This document shows, one piece after another, positions 26,911 through 38,899 of a stretch of DNA of 44,633 nucleotides. The notes beneath the pieces are model-generated. The model saw only the letters and a list, made by a program, of their open reading frames with translations, was not told where the DNA came from and searched no databases. The first letter of the stretch is position 1; each line of letters opens with the position of its first letter. Position numbers and translations under genes: made by a program. Source of the DNA: Microaerobacter geothermalis (GTDB taxonomy: Bacteria > Bacillota > Bacilli > DSM-22679); contig NZ_JAKIHL010000031.1 in NCBI RefSeq assembly GCF_021608135.1, forward strand, positions 1-44,633, written 5' to 3'.

Positions 26911-27665
26911 TCACGAAGAGGATTATCCCTTGTTTGGACGTAAAAGAAGGTAGGGTTGTAAAAGGGGTTAGTTTTGTCAATCTGCGGGATGCCGGAGATC
27001 CCGTTGAACTGGCAGCCCTTTATGACAAGGAAGGTGCCGACGAATTGGTATTCCTTGATATTTCTGCCTCCCATGAAGGGCGTAAAACGATGATTGATGT
27101 GGTGGAAAGGACGGCAGGAGAAATTACCATCCCTTTTACTGTTGGAGGAGGAATTAACAGCATAGGGGATATGAGAAATATACTTCGGGCCGGAGCTGAT
27201 AAGGTGTCCCTTAACACGGCAGCGGTAATCCGTCCTGAATTGGTTTCCGAGGGAGCCCGTATCTTTGGCAGCCAATGCATTGTTGTTGCCATAGATGCCA
27301 AGAGAAATAAGGAAACTGGAAGCTGGGAAGTGTACACCCATGGAGGCCGCAGGCCAACCGGATTAGATGCTGTGGAATGGGCAAGGAAAGTGGAATCATT
27401 GGGTGCTGGAGAAATACTATTGACCAGCATGGACTGTGACGGGCAAAAGGCTGGTTTTGATATTGAGCTCACCCAATCCATCTCAGAAGCGGTAAGGATT
27501 CCTGTCATCGCATCGGGGGGAGCGGGAAATGTCGAGCATTTCTATGAGGTGTTTACTCGGGGAAAGGCGGATGCCGGATTGGCTGCTTCCATCTTCCATT
27601 ATAAGGAGATTTCCATTCAAGAAGTAAAGGAATATTTAAGGGAAAGGGGAGTGGAGATCAGGTGA
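26907..27665 (+). CDS. hisF: Imidazole glycerol phosphate synthase cyclase subunit
   Basis: A 252-residue TIM barrel paired with HisH, closing the imidazole ring. [17 protein letters not shown] has the first catalytic Asp, and [14 protein letters not shown] has the second. It overlaps hisA by 4 bp and hisI by 1 bp. Confidence 0.96.
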   Translation: MITKRIIPCLDVKEGRVVKGVSFVNLRDAGDPVELAALYDKEGADELVFLDISASHEGRKTMIDVVERTAGEITIPFTVGGGINSIGDMRNILRAGADKVSLNTAAVIRPELVSEGARIFGSQCIVVAIDAKRNKETGSWEVYTHGGRRPTGLDAVEWARKVESLGAGEILLTSMDCDGQKAGFDIELTQSISEAVRIPVIASGGAGNVEHFYEVFTRGKADAGLAASIFHYKEISIQEVKEYLRERGVEIR

Positions 27666-28306
27666 TGAATATTCATATTCCATGGGAACGATTAACATTT
27701 GATGAACGGGGATTGATACCCGCCATTATTCAGGATGGCCAAAGCAAGGATGTTCTGATGATGGCTTATATGAATCGGGAGTCCCTGGAGAAGACTTTGG
27801 AAACAGGAGAAACATGGTTTTGGAGTCGCTCCCGTCAAGAACTTTGGCATAAAGGCGGGACATCAGGAAACATTCAAAAGGTGATTTCTATTTTCTATGA
27901 TTGTGATGGAGATACCCTGCTGATTCAGGTCATTCCGGAGGGACCAGCCTGCCATGAGGGCACCTATTCCTGCTTTACTCATTTCGGGAAAGATGGATCC
28001 CAGACCCGTGTTCAATCCCAGCGATTTGAGATCATTCAGGAATTGGAATCATTAATCGCCAAAAGAGAAGCAGAAAAACCAGAAGGCGCATATACGACCT
28101 ATCTCTTTGAAAAGGGGATAGATAAAATCCTGAAAAAAGTAGGAGAAGAGACCAGTGAAGTGATTATAGCAGCCAAAAATCACAGCCATGAAGAGCTTCG
28201 GTATGAAATTGCTGATCTGATTTACCATATGATGGTACTGATGAGAGAAGAGAAGCTCCCGCTGGATGATGTTCTTACAGAATTAGCCCGGCGCCACAAG
28301 AAATAG
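27665..28306 (+). CDS. hisI: Bifunctional phosphoribosyl-AMP cyclohydrolase / phosphoribosyl-ATP pyrophosphatase
   Basis: A 213-residue fusion (HisIE). The cyclohydrolase domain (about 1-120) has [24 protein letters not shown] and the zinc Cys in [10 protein letters not shown]. The pyrophosphatase helical domain (about 125-213) has [15 protein letters not shown] and [20 protein letters not shown] 27665 shares its A with the hisF stop. It is last in the operon. hisC and a histidinol-phosphatase are absent from this cluster. Confidence 0.95.
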   Translation: MNIHIPWERLTFDERGLIPAIIQDGQSKDVLMMAYMNRESLEKTLETGETWFWSRSRQELWHKGGTSGNIQKVISIFYDCDGDTLLIQVIPEGPACHEGTYSCFTHFGKDGSQTRVQSQRFEIIQELESLIAKREAEKPEGAYTTYLFEKGIDKILKKVGEETSEVIIAAKNHSHEELRYEIADLIYHMMVLMREEKLPLDDVLTELARRHKK

Positions 28307-28334
28307 AACATGGTTTTTCTAATTTTTGATTTTA

Positions 28335-28343
28335 TGTTATACT
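28335..28343 (+). promoter_or_regulatory. Weak extended -10 candidate before the TPR gene
   Basis: TGTTATACT, a TGn extended -10, lies in the short gap after hisI. There is no terminator in the gap, so read-through from the his operon is also likely. Confidence 0.3.
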
Positions 28344-28375
28344 TTTCGTAAATCCCGGAAGTGATGGAGGGTATT

Positions 28376-31031
<2,656 letters not shown>

Positions 31032-31116
31032 CAATGTTTTAACCGTTTTGTAATATAAATGAAACAAAAAAGGGGTACACTAGTCATAAGAAATTGACCC
31101 CCTTTTTTAGATATTT

Positions 31117-31148
31117 GGGCGTGTGGAAACACACGCCCCTTCTTTTTA
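31117..31148 (+). terminator. Rho-independent terminator after trxB
   Basis: GGGCGTGTG-GAAA-CACACGCCC (perfect 9 bp, GNRA-like loop) followed by CTTCTTTTT. A second inverted pair, AAAAAAGGGGT / ACCCCCTTTTTT, lies just upstream (about 31065-31109). Confidence 0.9.
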
Positions 31149-31176
31149 CCAGAGAGCAAGGACAGATCTATGAATA

Positions 31177-31372
31177 GGACTTAAGAATGTACACGCCTGC
31201 ATGTTGAGTTCGACATAGAGGTCATTAAAGTAGGCTTCAAATCTAAAGAAGGGAGTCCTCAAAAACATATGGGAATTTCGAAGATGGGGTCAGCTTGAGA
31301 GCTAATTGCCGTTCATCAGGCCCGAAGCTTTGCCCGAACTCAAAGGAGTCCTTAGTAAATACTGAAGTGCCT
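31177..31372 (-). repeat. Dispersed hairpin repeat, copy 5 (inverted orientation, most diverged)
   Basis: On the minus strand it follows the consensus: TTTACTAAGGACTCC, GAGTTCG, TGATGAACGG, then ATATGTTTTTGAGGACTCCC, TTCTTTAGATTTGAAGC and CGAACTCAAC, ending GTGTACATTCTTAAGTCC. Stem bases have drifted but the loop-side core is kept. No clear target duplication. It fills most of the trxB-rapZ gap (31032-31484); the rest is terminator and promoter. Confidence 0.75.
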
Positions 31373-31420
31373 TTATATTCGTGTTCTCTTAGGAAAGTGT
31401 CTTAGATGGTTGCTTGTTTC

Positions 31421-31449
31421 TTGTTGCTATCGTTAATTGATGTTATGCT
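31421..31449 (+). promoter_or_regulatory. Putative rapZ-yvcK-whiA promoter
   Basis: TTGTTG (31421-31426), a 17-bp spacer and TATGCT (31444-31449), 36 bp before rapZ. Confidence 0.5.
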
Positions 31450-31484
31450 ATATGTAATCTCACATGGGTCTGGGAGGGAATCGG

Positions 31485-32366
31485 ATGAACCAGAAGTTAG
31501 AAAGGGAAATCAATCTCATTATTATCACAGGAATGTCGGGGGCTGGAAAAACCGTTGCTGTCCAGGCCCTTGAAGACTTAGGGTTCTTTTGTGTAGATAA
31601 TTTGCCTCCTGTTTTGATACCCAAATTTGCGGAACTGATTGAGCAGTCTGGCGGAAAAATAGAAAAAGTGGCTTTGGTCATTGATTTAAGGGGAAGGGAA
31701 TTTTTTGAATCCCTGTCAGAAGCCTTAGTTCAATTGGACAGGATGGAGACGGTTTATTACCAAATTCTTTTCCTGGATGCAGCGGATCAAATTCTGGTAC
31801 AAAGATATAAGGAAACAAGAAGGCGGCATCCTTTATCTCCAGAAGGACAAATTTTGGAAGGGATTACTTCCGAGCGGAAAATGCTGGAGGAAATTAAGGG
31901 AAGAGCAACCCAAATTATTGATACCAGTGATATGAAGCCAACAAAATTAAAGGAAAAAATTGCTCAGCGTTTTTCAACTCTTGCTTCCCGGCATTTTTCT
32001 GTTCATGTGATGTCCTTTGGATTTAAATATGGGATACCCTTGGATGTGGATTTGGTGTTTGATGTTCGATTTTTGCCTAACCCCCACTATATTGATGGAT
32101 TGAGAGTAAAAACAGGAAAAGAGCAGGAAGTTTACGAATATGTGATGAAATGGCAGGAGACACAAGAGTTTTTGGATAAATTGATGGGGCTTATTAACTT
32201 TTTGCTTCCTTACTATGAAAGGGAAGGGAAGAGTCAGGTGGTTATTGGAATTGGCTGTACAGGAGGGAAGCACCGCTCCGTAGCCATAGCGGAATATATT
32301 CATCGTGACCTCCTTTCCAGATATGCCACTTGGGTTGGTCATCGGGATATTGAGCGGGATCGATAA
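31485..32366 (+). CDS. rapZ: RNase adapter / nucleotide-binding protein RapZ (YvcJ)
   Basis: A 293-residue P-loop protein. Walker [23 protein letters not shown], and the C-terminal [17 protein letters not shown]. YvcJ in B. subtilis binds and hydrolyses nucleotides. In E. coli RapZ guides decay of the GlmZ small RNA. The ATG at 31485 follows GGGAGGG. It is first in the rapZ-yvcK-whiA cluster. A yvcI NUDIX gene, found upstream in B. subtilis, is missing here. Confidence 0.93.
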   Translation: MNQKLEREINLIIITGMSGAGKTVAVQALEDLGFFCVDNLPPVLIPKFAELIEQSGGKIEKVALVIDLRGREFFESLSEALVQLDRMETVYYQILFLDAADQILVQRYKETRRRHPLSPEGQILEGITSERKMLEEIKGRATQIIDTSDMKPTKLKEKIAQRFSTLASRHFSVHVMSFGFKYGIPLDVDLVFDVRFLPNPHYIDGLRVKTGKEQEVYEYVMKWQETQEFLDKLMGLINFLLPYYEREGKSQVVIGIGCTGGKHRSVAIAEYIHRDLLSRYATWVGHRDIERDR

Positions 32367-32380
32367 GAAAGAGGTGTCCT

Positions 32381-33361
32381 ATGGAACGGAAATGGGAAGG
32401 GGAGGGGCAAACATTTCGGGTGGTCGTCATCGGTGGAGGAACTGGACTATCCGTGTTATTAAGGGGATTAAAAGAACTACCCTTTTTTTTGACTGCTATT
32501 GTCACCGTTGCCGATGATGGGGGAAGTTCCGGTGTTCTTCGGGAAGAGATGAAAATGCCGCCGCCGGGTGATGTGCGAAATGTTTTGCTGGCCCTTGCAG
32601 ATACGGAACCTTTATTGGAAAAAGTTCTTCAGCACCGGTTTGTCAATGGTTCAGGTTTGGCAGGACATAGTTTGGGTAATCTGCTCATCGCCGCCATGAA
32701 GGAGATTACCGGAGATTTTGTATTGGCGGTAAAGGAATTAAGCAAAGTCTTGGCCGTTAGGGGAGAAGTGCTTCCGGCAGCCAATCAAGCTATCGTTTTA
32801 AAAGCGGAATTGGAAGATGGAACCATTGTTTCAGGGGAGTCTCTTATCCCTAAATCAGGGAAAAAAATAACTCGTGTTTTTTTGCATCCAAAGGATGTAA
32901 AGCCTTTACAGGAAGCTTTGGAGGCTCTTAAACAAGCGGATGCCATCATCGTTGGGCCGGGAAGCTTGTACACCAGTATTTTACCTAATTTACTTGTTCC
33001 TGGAATTGTTGAGATGATCCGATCTTCCTCGGCTTTGAAGATCTTTATATGTAATGTGATGACCCAACGGGGAGAAACGGAAAATTATTCAGCCGCTGAT
33101 CATATTCAGGCCATCCATGATCATGTGGGATCTTCCCTTTTTCAATATGTGATCGTGAATAATCAGCAGGTGGATTCCTCTGTTCTTTCCAGGTATGTAT
33201 TGGAAGGAGCAAAACCAGTAGCGTTTGATGAAGAGAGATTATGGAACTTTGGATATCGGGTGATTGCAGATCAATTTTTAAAATATCATACCCATTTACG
33301 CCACGATGCGGGAAAATTAAGTAAAACCATTTGGGAGATTCTCCTCCGTCATCGGAAATGA
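32381..33361 (+). CDS. yvcK: Gluconeogenesis factor YvcK (GlmR)
   Basis: A 326-residue CofD/YvcK family protein. [17 protein letters not shown] binds UDP-sugar, and [13 protein letters not shown] and PPGDVRN are family hallmarks. GlmR binds UDP-GlcNAc and steers carbon into wall precursors on non-glycolytic carbon sources. The ATG follows AAGAGGTG. It lies between rapZ and whiA. Confidence 0.94.
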   Translation: MERKWEGEGQTFRVVVIGGGTGLSVLLRGLKELPFFLTAIVTVADDGGSSGVLREEMKMPPPGDVRNVLLALADTEPLLEKVLQHRFVNGSGLAGHSLGNLLIAAMKEITGDFVLAVKELSKVLAVRGEVLPAANQAIVLKAELEDGTIVSGESLIPKSGKKITRVFLHPKDVKPLQEALEALKQADAIIVGPGSLYTSILPNLLVPGIVEMIRSSSALKIFICNVMTQRGETENYSAADHIQAIHDHVGSSLFQYVIVNNQQVDSSVLSRYVLEGAKPVAFDEERLWNFGYRVIADQFLKYHTHLRHDAGKLSKTIWEILLRHRK

Positions 33362-33371
33362 GGTGTTTTTT

Positions 33372-34319
33372 TTGTCATTTGCTGCAAAAACTAAAAAAGA
33401 GTTAACCACTTTAGAAACAAAGCCTTGCTGTCAACGGGCTGAACTGGCAGCAATTATCCGGATGAATGGTGTGTTGCAACTTGGCAGAAAGCCCTTCGTT
33501 TTGGAGATTACAACCGAAAATGCAGCCATTGCCCGCAGAATTTATTCTTTACTCAAGTCGATATATCAGATACATTCTGAGCTTTTGGTCAGAAAAAAAA
33601 TGAGACTAAAGAAAAACAATATCTATCTCGTTCGTATATCAAATCAAGTGATCGAAATCCTAAAAGATATGGAGGTATTGGGAAATGATCTCTCTTTAAA
33701 CAACGGAATCCCAAAGGAACTAATCAAATCTCCTTGTTGCAAGCGGGCGTATCTAAGGGGAGCTTTTTTGGCAGGAGGTTCTGTCAACCATCCAGAGCGT
33801 TCCTCCTATCATATGGAGATTTTTTCAACCCATCAGAAGCACTGTCAGGATTTGACTGATCTTTCCAATCAATTTCATTTAAATGCAAAATGTATTGAAC
33901 GGAAAAAAGGACATGTCATGTATATTAAAGAAGGGGAAAAGATTACTGAATTCCTGAATATTATCGGCGCCCATCAGGCCCTTTTATATTTTGAAGATGT
34001 CCGAATCGTCAAAGATATGAGGAATTCCGTCAACCGATTGGTGAATTGTGATACGGCCAACTTAAATAAAACCGTTGGAGCTGCTATGAAGCAGATTGAA
34101 AATATCCATTTGATTGAAAAAGAAATTGGTTTAGATCAACTGCCGGAACGGTTAAGGGAGGTTGCTCTCCTTCGTCTTCAGCATCCCGATATGAGCCTAA
34201 CGGAATTAGGCGAATTAATCCCATCTGGAAAGGTAAGCAAATCGGGGGTTAATCACCGGCTTAGAAAAATTAATGAAATCGCTTTAAAAATAAAACAAGC
34301 AAAGGGATACACTCCATAA
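33372..34319 (+). CDS. whiA: Sporulation/division regulator WhiA
   Basis: A 315-residue DNA-binding protein. It has an N-terminal degenerate LAGLIDADG homing-endonuclease fold ([22 protein letters not shown]) and a C-terminal helix-turn-helix ([25 protein letters not shown]). In B. subtilis it affects division and chromosome segregation. TTG 33372 was chosen because it gives the usual [12 protein letters not shown] start and has AGGTG six bases upstream. A computed GTG at 33363 overlaps that site. Confidence 0.93.
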   Translation: MSFAAKTKKELTTLETKPCCQRAELAAIIRMNGVLQLGRKPFVLEITTENAAIARRIYSLLKSIYQIHSELLVRKKMRLKKNNIYLVRISNQVIEILKDMEVLGNDLSLNNGIPKELIKSPCCKRAYLRGAFLAGGSVNHPERSSYHMEIFSTHQKHCQDLTDLSNQFHLNAKCIERKKGHVMYIKEGEKITEFLNIIGAHQALLYFEDVRIVKDMRNSVNRLVNCDTANLNKTVGAAMKQIENIHLIEKEIGLDQLPERLREVALLRLQHPDMSLTELGELIPSGKVSKSGVNHRLRKINEIALKIKQAKGYTP

Positions 34320-34326
34320 TATTCCA

Positions 34327-34335
34327 TGGTATAAT
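34327..34335 (+). promoter_or_regulatory. Extended -10 before crh
   Basis: TGGTATAAT in the 46-bp whiA-crh gap could give crh its own transcript. Confidence 0.45.
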
Positions 34336-34365
34336 AAAAAAAACGACGGACATGGGGGGTTTTAA

Positions 34366-34632
34366 ATGGCATATCAACAAAAAGTAACGGTTAGATTAAA
34401 AACTGGATTACAGGCAAGACCGGCTGCTTTATTTGTTCAAGAAGCAAACCGCTATCGATCTGAAATTTTTGTGGAAAAAGAAGATAAAAGAGTAAATGCA
34501 AAAAGCATCATGGGAATCATGAGTTTGGCCATTCGCACGGGAACGGAAATCACCATTTATGCCAGTGGAAACGATGAGGAACAGGCCGTGAATCATTTGT
34601 CTCAATTTGTCAACCAGGAGCAAGTGGGTTAA
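34366..34632 (+). CDS. crh: Catabolite repression HPr-like protein Crh
   Basis: An 88-residue HPr fold. In place of the catalytic His of HPr it has Gln (GLQARPAA, Q16), so it cannot carry sugar phosphotransfer. The regulatory Ser is kept (NAKSIMGIMSL, S47). Crh is phosphorylated by HprK (encoded at 17238-18167) and then acts as CcpA corepressor. The ATG follows GGGGGG. It is followed by a strong terminator. Confidence 0.95.
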   Translation: MAYQQKVTVRLKTGLQARPAALFVQEANRYRSEIFVEKEDKRVNAKSIMGIMSLAIRTGTEITIYASGNDEEQAVNHLSQFVNQEQVG

Positions 34633-34695
34633 CATATCAATTTATAACTCGATGGGTCAGGTATAGGTATGTTTTGTTTAAATATGTCGAAAATG

Positions 34696-34722
34696 AAAAA
34701 CCGCTGATCAGCGGTTTTTTTC
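34696..34722 (+). terminator. Rho-independent terminator after crh
   Basis: AAAACCGCTGATCAGCGGTTTT stem followed by a further T-run. Ends the rapZ-crh unit. Confidence 0.9.
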
Positions 34723-34740
34723 ACGGTTAGAATATATAGC

Positions 34741-34767
34741 TGCAACTTTTCTTTCCTTTCCATCGTC
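34741..34767 (+). promoter_or_regulatory. Possible ECF-sigma promoter of the SIMPL gene
   Basis: TGCAAC (34741-34746), a 17-bp pyrimidine-rich spacer and CGTC (34764-34767) followed by TAA. This resembles the AAC..CGTC pattern of sigma-M/X-type promoters. It is 44 bp before the start codon, and no better sigma-A site is seen. Confidence 0.35.
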
Positions 34768-34810
34768 TAATGGATTGAATCGAGAATCGTAAAAATGTTG
34801 GGAGGATGGT

Positions 34811-35566
34811 ATGATGAAAGGTATTGTTAAGAAGTTGGGATTTGTGGTTGTCGCAATAGGTTTGGTTGCAGGATTATCCATTTACTCTCCATTGGGAGGG
34901 TTGGGAAGTGACCAGCCTACCTATGCAGAGGAAATACAAACCAATGTGATCCAGGTTCAAGGGAAGGGCAAACTCACCGTTGTTCCTGATATAGCCATGG
35001 TTAATTTAGGAGTAATGACTGAGGATCGAGATGCTTCAGTGGCAATCCAGCAAAATTCAAAGATATTTGAAGATGTGAGAAGGGCAATTCTTTCTTTGGG
35101 TATTAAGGATAAAGATATTAAAACCGTTTCTTTTACGACTTATCCCCAATATAATTGGAAGGAAAATCAACAGGAATTAAGAGGTTATCAAGTGAATCAC
35201 ATGATTCAAGTAACCTTAAGAAATACAAAGGATATTGGAAAGGTGTTGGATGCCGCTAGTAAAGCGGGAGCAAACCGGGTGGAAAATATCAGATATACCA
35301 CAGATAAGACCGATGAATATGAAAAAGAAGTGTTGAAACTTGCCCTTAAGAATGCAAGGGAAAAGGCGGACGTGATTGCAGCTGCGATTGGTAAGCAGAT
35401 TACTGATGTAGCAAAGGTCACCCAACTGGGAGTCCCATATTATCCCGATTACTATTCAAACTATTCCATGGAAGTAGCCGCAAAAGCAGGCTATGCTGCG
35501 GATACAGTAATTACACCCGGGGAAATTACTATTGAAACCACCGTTGACGTTACGTTTAGGTATTGA
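34811..35566 (+). CDS. SIMPL-domain (DUF541) exported protein
   Basis: A 251-residue protein. It has an N-terminal signal or anchor (about 8-28, then YAEE as a likely cleavage site) and one SIMPL domain (about 40-250: IQVQGKGKLTVVPDIAMVNLGV, with AREKADVIAAAIGKQI near the middle). The family is found in cell envelopes and its biochemical role is poorly known. ATG 34811 follows GGAGG, and ATG 34814 is equally possible. It is a single-gene unit. Confidence 0.88.
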   Translation: MMKGIVKKLGFVVVAIGLVAGLSIYSPLGGLGSDQPTYAEEIQTNVIQVQGKGKLTVVPDIAMVNLGVMTEDRDASVAIQQNSKIFEDVRRAILSLGIKDKDIKTVSFTTYPQYNWKENQQELRGYQVNHMIQVTLRNTKDIGKVLDAASKAGANRVENIRYTTDKTDEYEKEVLKLALKNAREKADVIAAAIGKQITDVAKVTQLGVPYYPDYYSNYSMEVAAKAGYAADTVITPGEITIETTVDVTFRY

Positions 35567-35596
35567 TCCATTCAAATTAAATCGAATGATCAAATC

Positions 35597-35629
35597 CAAA
35601 CCCTGCTAAGTCGGATTCAGCAGGGTTTG
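35597..35629. terminator. Hairpin between the SIMPL gene and clpP
   Basis: CAAACCCTGCT / AGCAGGGTTTG, a perfect 11-bp stem between convergent genes. The T-tracts are weak on both sides, so it may be a less efficient bidirectional terminator. Confidence 0.6.
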
Positions 35630-35657
35630 AACTCATATTATTCGTTTTTTACTTATT

Positions 35658-36251
35658 TTATTTGTCTTTTGGCGCACTTGTAATGATGCTATCAACGAGA
35701 CCGTAGGCTTTTGCTTCTTCTGCAGACATAAAATAATCGCGTTCCGTGTCTTTCTGAATTTTTTCCAAGGGTTGTCCTGTACGTTCAGCCAACACTTGAT
35801 TCAATCTTTCTCTCATTTTAAGGATACGCTTGGCCTGAATCTCAATATCGCTAGCCTGACCCTGAGCTCCTCCGAGAGGTTGATGAATCATTACTTCACT
35901 ATTGGGAAGGGCAAACCTCTTACCCCGGGCCCCTGCAGCTAACAGAAATGCTCCCATAGAGGCGGCAATTCCAATACAGATGGTAGATACATCAGGTTTA
36001 ATAAATTGCATGGTGTCATAAATAGCCATTCCGGCAGTAATTGAACCACCAGGACTATTGATATATAGATGAATATCTTTTTCAGAGTCTTCCGCTGCGA
36101 GGAACAACAGTTGGGCAACAACACTGTTTGCCAACCAATCATCAATTGGTGTTCCAAGGAAAATAATTCGGTCTTTTAAAAGACGGGAGTAAATATCATA
36201 AGCGCGTTCGCCGCGATTGGTTTGTTCAATAACTGTAGGTACTAAATTCAT
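35658..36251 (-). CDS. clpP: ATP-dependent Clp protease proteolytic subunit
   Basis: A 197-residue serine protease that forms the tetradecameric Clp chamber with ClpC/ClpX. The catalytic triad is visible: S98 (IAASMGAF), H123 ([12 protein letters not shown]) and D172 (ERDYFMS). The ATG at 36251 follows AAGGAGGGG. It is controlled by the CtsR operator in its promoter. Confidence 0.97.
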   Translation of the reverse strand: MNLVPTVIEQTNRGERAYDIYSRLLKDRIIFLGTPIDDWLANSVVAQLLFLAAEDSEKDIHLYINSPGGSITAGMAIYDTMQFIKPDVSTICIGIAASMGAFLLAAGARGKRFALPNSEVMIHQPLGGAQGQASDIEIQAKRILKMRERLNQVLAERTGQPLEKIQKDTERDYFMSAEEAKAYGLVDSIITSAPKDK

Positions 36252-36294
36252 GGTTTTCCCCTCCTTTTCTATGTCGATCTTATTTTACAATAAA

Positions 36295-36311
36295 GGTCAA
36301 AAAAGGTCAAA
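36295..36311. promoter_or_regulatory. CtsR operator in the clpP promoter
   Basis: GGTCAAA-AAA-GGTCAAA matches the CtsR heat-shock consensus at every defined position. On the minus strand its distal half supplies TTGACC as the -35, 17 bp from TAAAAT, so CtsR would block polymerase directly. Confidence 0.92.
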
Positions 36312-36341
36312 TAAAAAATCTCTTAACTTTTATTTCTTTCA

Positions 36342-36370
36342 TTCACAAGGTTTACCTTGTGGGATATAAT
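36342..36370 (+). promoter_or_regulatory. Promoter with palindromic operator before the coiled-coil gene
   Basis: TTCACA (36342-36347) and TATAAT (36365-36370) with a 17-bp spacer. The perfect inverted repeat CACAAGG-TTTA-CCTTGTG (36344-36361) fills the spacer, so a dimeric regulator probably acts here. The regulator is unknown. Confidence 0.6.
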
Positions 36371-36422
36371 TGAAATGATAGAACTTGTACGGCGAGAATT
36401 CAAATGTTTAGGAGGATTTCAA

Positions 36423-36854
36423 ATGATTGATGATCGGCTGAAGAGAATGGAAGAAATGCTTGCAAACCTCATTCATATTGTAGGAAATATTCGTTCCGAT
36501 CAGGAAGCCATGTGGGAAGAACAGAGGCAAATGAGAGCAGAACTGCAGGATGTGAAGACAGAACAAAGGCAAATAAGAGCAGAATTGCAGGATGTGAAGA
36601 CAGAACAAAGGCAAATGAGAGCAGAACTGCAGGATGTGAAGACAGAGCAGATGTCGATGAAAGAAAGTATTCTATGGCTGAAACAAGAACAAGAATCCAT
36701 GAGAAAAGAAGCCGCTGAAAGGCATGAAGAAATCTTAAATCGCCTATCATTTATTGAAAGAGATGTTGAACATACTTGGGAAAAAACTGCCCGAAATGAA
36801 CGGGAAATTGCTCGTGTCAAGAAACAGTTGGAAGCTAATTTATATCGTGAGTAA
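36423..36854 (+). CDS. Small coiled-coil protein with tandem 14-residue repeats
   Basis: A 143-residue, highly charged all-helical protein with no signal peptide or membrane helix. It starts MIDDRLKRMEEMLANLIHIV. Three near-identical 14-residue units (EQRQMRAELQDVKT) follow at residues 33-74, then a second long coiled coil to the C-terminus. 14 is two heptads, so extra units would lengthen the coil without breaking it. ATG 36423 follows GGAGG. The in-frame start at 36357 overlaps the -10 and is unlikely. The function is unknown. Confidence 0.75.
   Translation: MIDDRLKRMEEMLANLIHIVGNIRSDQEAMWEEQRQMRAELQDVKTEQRQIRAELQDVKTEQRQMRAELQDVKTEQMSMKESILWLKQEQESMRKEAAERHEEILNRLSFIERDVEHTWEKTARNEREIARVKKQLEANLYRE
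36519..36644 (+). repeat. Three tandem 42-bp repeats inside the coiled-coil gene
   Basis: Units at 36519-36560, 36561-36602 and 36603-36644 differ at only a few positions (for example ATGAGAGC versus ATAAGAGC). Copy number could vary in frame by slippage or recombination. Confidence 0.9.
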
Positions 36855-36858
36855 GAAT

Positions 36859-36892
36859 AAACGACTCCCTTTAATTCTATGGGGAGTCGTTT
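36859..36892. terminator. Bidirectional terminator between the coiled-coil and TRAP genes
   Basis: AAACGACTCCC / GGGAGTCGTTT, a perfect 11-bp stem between convergent genes. Confidence 0.85.
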
Positions 36893-36901
36893 ATTCATCC
36901 A

Positions 36902-38899
36902 TTATATTCCTTCTTTAATTTGTATATTTTGCTTTGGATTTTTCCAATATTGTTGAATGGCTACTATGCCTAGAAGAGCAAATCCAATTATATCCGTAAT
37001 CATTCCTGGGACAATAAGGGTTAACGCTCCAGCTGTAGCAATAAGCCTGAGTAGAATAGGAATTTGGCTCTTATAATATCCTTCAACAGCGGCACTAAGC
37101 GCAATCACCCCAATGATGGAAGTCACCATGACCCAAAGGGTTTCTGTCCAGTGGGACAGATCCTGAAGGAGTAGTTCATTGGAATAGACAAAGACATAAG
37201 GAACAATAAACCCTGCCAGGGCTAGACGCAGGGCCTGGATTCCTGTTTTGTTGGGATCCCCTCCGGAAATTCCCGCTCCAGCGAAGGCAGCCAAAGCAAC
37301 GGGAGGTGTAATATTGGCAAAGATCCCGAAGTAAAACACAAACATATGAGATACAAAGGGTGGAACTCCCATCTGCAATAAGGCTGGTGCCGCCAGCGTT
37401 GATGTAATAATATAAGTGGGAATGGAAGGAAGTCCCATACCCATGATCATACTAGCAATCATGGTGTAAATAAGTGTTAGAAATAAACTTCCTTGACCAA
37501 GAACGAGAATGGACTGGGTTAATTTGGCCCCCAAACCAGTAAGGGTTGTGACTCCCACAATAATACCGACGATGGCTGTGGACATGGCTACGCTGAGGGC
37601 AGCCCGGACTCCGTCCTCCATCGCCTTTAAAATATCCCTTATTCCCATCCGAGTTTTTTTGGAAAAAGCAGCAACAACAACAGATAAGACGATGGCAAAA
37701 AAGGCGGCAAAGATCGGTGTTCTTCCGGTAAACAGGAGATAAATCAAGACGACAATGGGAATTAGCAGATGGCCGCTGGTTAATATGACCCTTTTCAGGT
37801 TTGGCAGTTCTTCCTTGGGAAGTCCAAGCAATCCTCTCCGTTTAGCCCGCAGGTGAACGATCATAATGACTCCAAGGTAATAGAGAACGGCCGGAAGAAT
37901 GGCAGCGATGGCTATTTCCGAATAGGGCTTGCCCAAGGTTTCAGCCATGATAAAAGCTGCTGCACCCATGACAGGAGGGATGATTTGGCCTCCGACCGAG
38001 GCAGCAGCTTCCACTGCTCCGGCAAATTCCGGCCGGTAACCTACCCGTTTCATCATCGGGATTGTAAATGCACCGGTAGTCACCACATTTGCTAATGCAC
38101 TGCCGTTTATGGATCCTAGAAAACCGCTGGAAATCACGGCAACCTTAGCAGGGCCTCCGGTTGATCCGCCGGCCATTCCCATAGCCACATCATTAAAAAA
38201 CTGCCCCATACCAGATCGGTTGAGAAAAGCTCCAAACAGAATAAACAGGATAATATATGACGCCGAAACGGCCAAGGCAGTACCATATATTCCTTCTGTT
38301 GTCAGGTACATGTATGCAATTAACTCTTCCAGAGGCTTTCCGCTGTGTTTTAGTAGGCCCGGCATGTAATTACCGAAATAGGCGTATAAGAGGAACAGAA
38401 TGGATATAATGGTCAAGGCCCAACCTATAATTCTCCGGCTGCCTTCTAGCACGAGAAGTATCAGTAACCCTCCGAAGAACAGATCCCAGAAATTTGGCGC
38501 AAAAATGAACATTCGATCGATGATTCCTTGATAATCAACAAATATATAACCGGTAATCGATAAGGACAACAGAGCAAAAATCACGTCAATGACAGACATT
38601 TTCGTACGGGAAGCCCTTTTATAAGCCGGATACAGGAGAAAAACAAGGGCCATAATGACCCCGATATGAAGGGATCGATGTTTCAAGGCGTCTAATGGGC
38701 CCATGTATGCCGTATATAGCTGATAAGCAGCTAAGGAAATGGCAAGTAAGGAAATGATAAATTTCCAGGGTCCGCTATGAAATTGCCGATATCGAAATTC
38801 ATTATCCAGTTTTTCAAGGAGCTTCAAATGGTCCTTTTGTTCTGGTTGTTGAGTGTTCTCTGTTGCTTTATGGTGATTTTTGTGGGGTTTCAGGGACAT
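36902..38899 (-). CDS. TRAP transporter fused permease (DctQ-DctM, 4TM/12TM), TAXI type
   Basis: A 665-residue inner-membrane protein. The N-terminal part (about 45-210) corresponds to the small DctQ subunit. The rest is the large DctM-like transporter with GSINGSALANVVTTGAFTIP, EAAASVGGQIIPPVMGAAAF and GMGLPSIPTYIITSTLAAPAL. It drives Na+ or H+-coupled uptake using a TAXI binding protein. The ATG at 38899 follows AAAGGAGG and overlaps the DUF1850 gene by 32 bp. The substrate is unknown; several TAXI systems take organic acids such as glutamate. Confidence 0.93.
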   Translation of the reverse strand: MSLKPHKNHHKATENTQQPEQKDHLKLLEKLDNEFRYRQFHSGPWKFIISLLAISLAAYQLYTAYMGPLDALKHRSLHIGVIMALVFLLYPAYKRASRTKMSVIDVIFALLSLSITGYIFVDYQGIIDRMFIFAPNFWDLFFGGLLILLVLEGSRRIIGWALTIISILFLLYAYFGNYMPGLLKHSGKPLEELIAYMYLTTEGIYGTALAVSASYIILFILFGAFLNRSGMGQFFNDVAMGMAGGSTGGPAKVAVISSGFLGSINGSALANVVTTGAFTIPMMKRVGYRPEFAGAVEAAASVGGQIIPPVMGAAAFIMAETLGKPYSEIAIAAILPAVLYYLGVIMIVHLRAKRRGLLGLPKEELPNLKRVILTSGHLLIPIVVLIYLLFTGRTPIFAAFFAIVLSVVVAAFSKKTRMGIRDILKAMEDGVRAALSVAMSTAIVGIIVGVTTLTGLGAKLTQSILVLGQGSLFLTLIYTMIASMIMGMGLPSIPTYIITSTLAAPALLQMGVPPFVSHMFVFYFGIFANITPPVALAAFAGAGISGGDPNKTGIQALRLALAGFIVPYVFVYSNELLLQDLSHWTETLWVMVTSIIGVIALSAAVEGYYKSQIPILLRLIATAGALTLIVPGMITDIIGFALLGIVAIQQYWKNPKQNIQIKEGI

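Noticed and set aside
27020-27508. 162-codon minus-strand frame inside hisF
   Set aside because: Antisense to conserved hisF residues, with no motif or ribosome binding site.
36500-36898. Minus-strand Ser/Cys/Leu-rich repeated frame opposite the coiled-coil gene
   Set aside because: Its repeats simply mirror the 42-bp units. The plus-strand frame has promoter, ribosome binding site and terminator.
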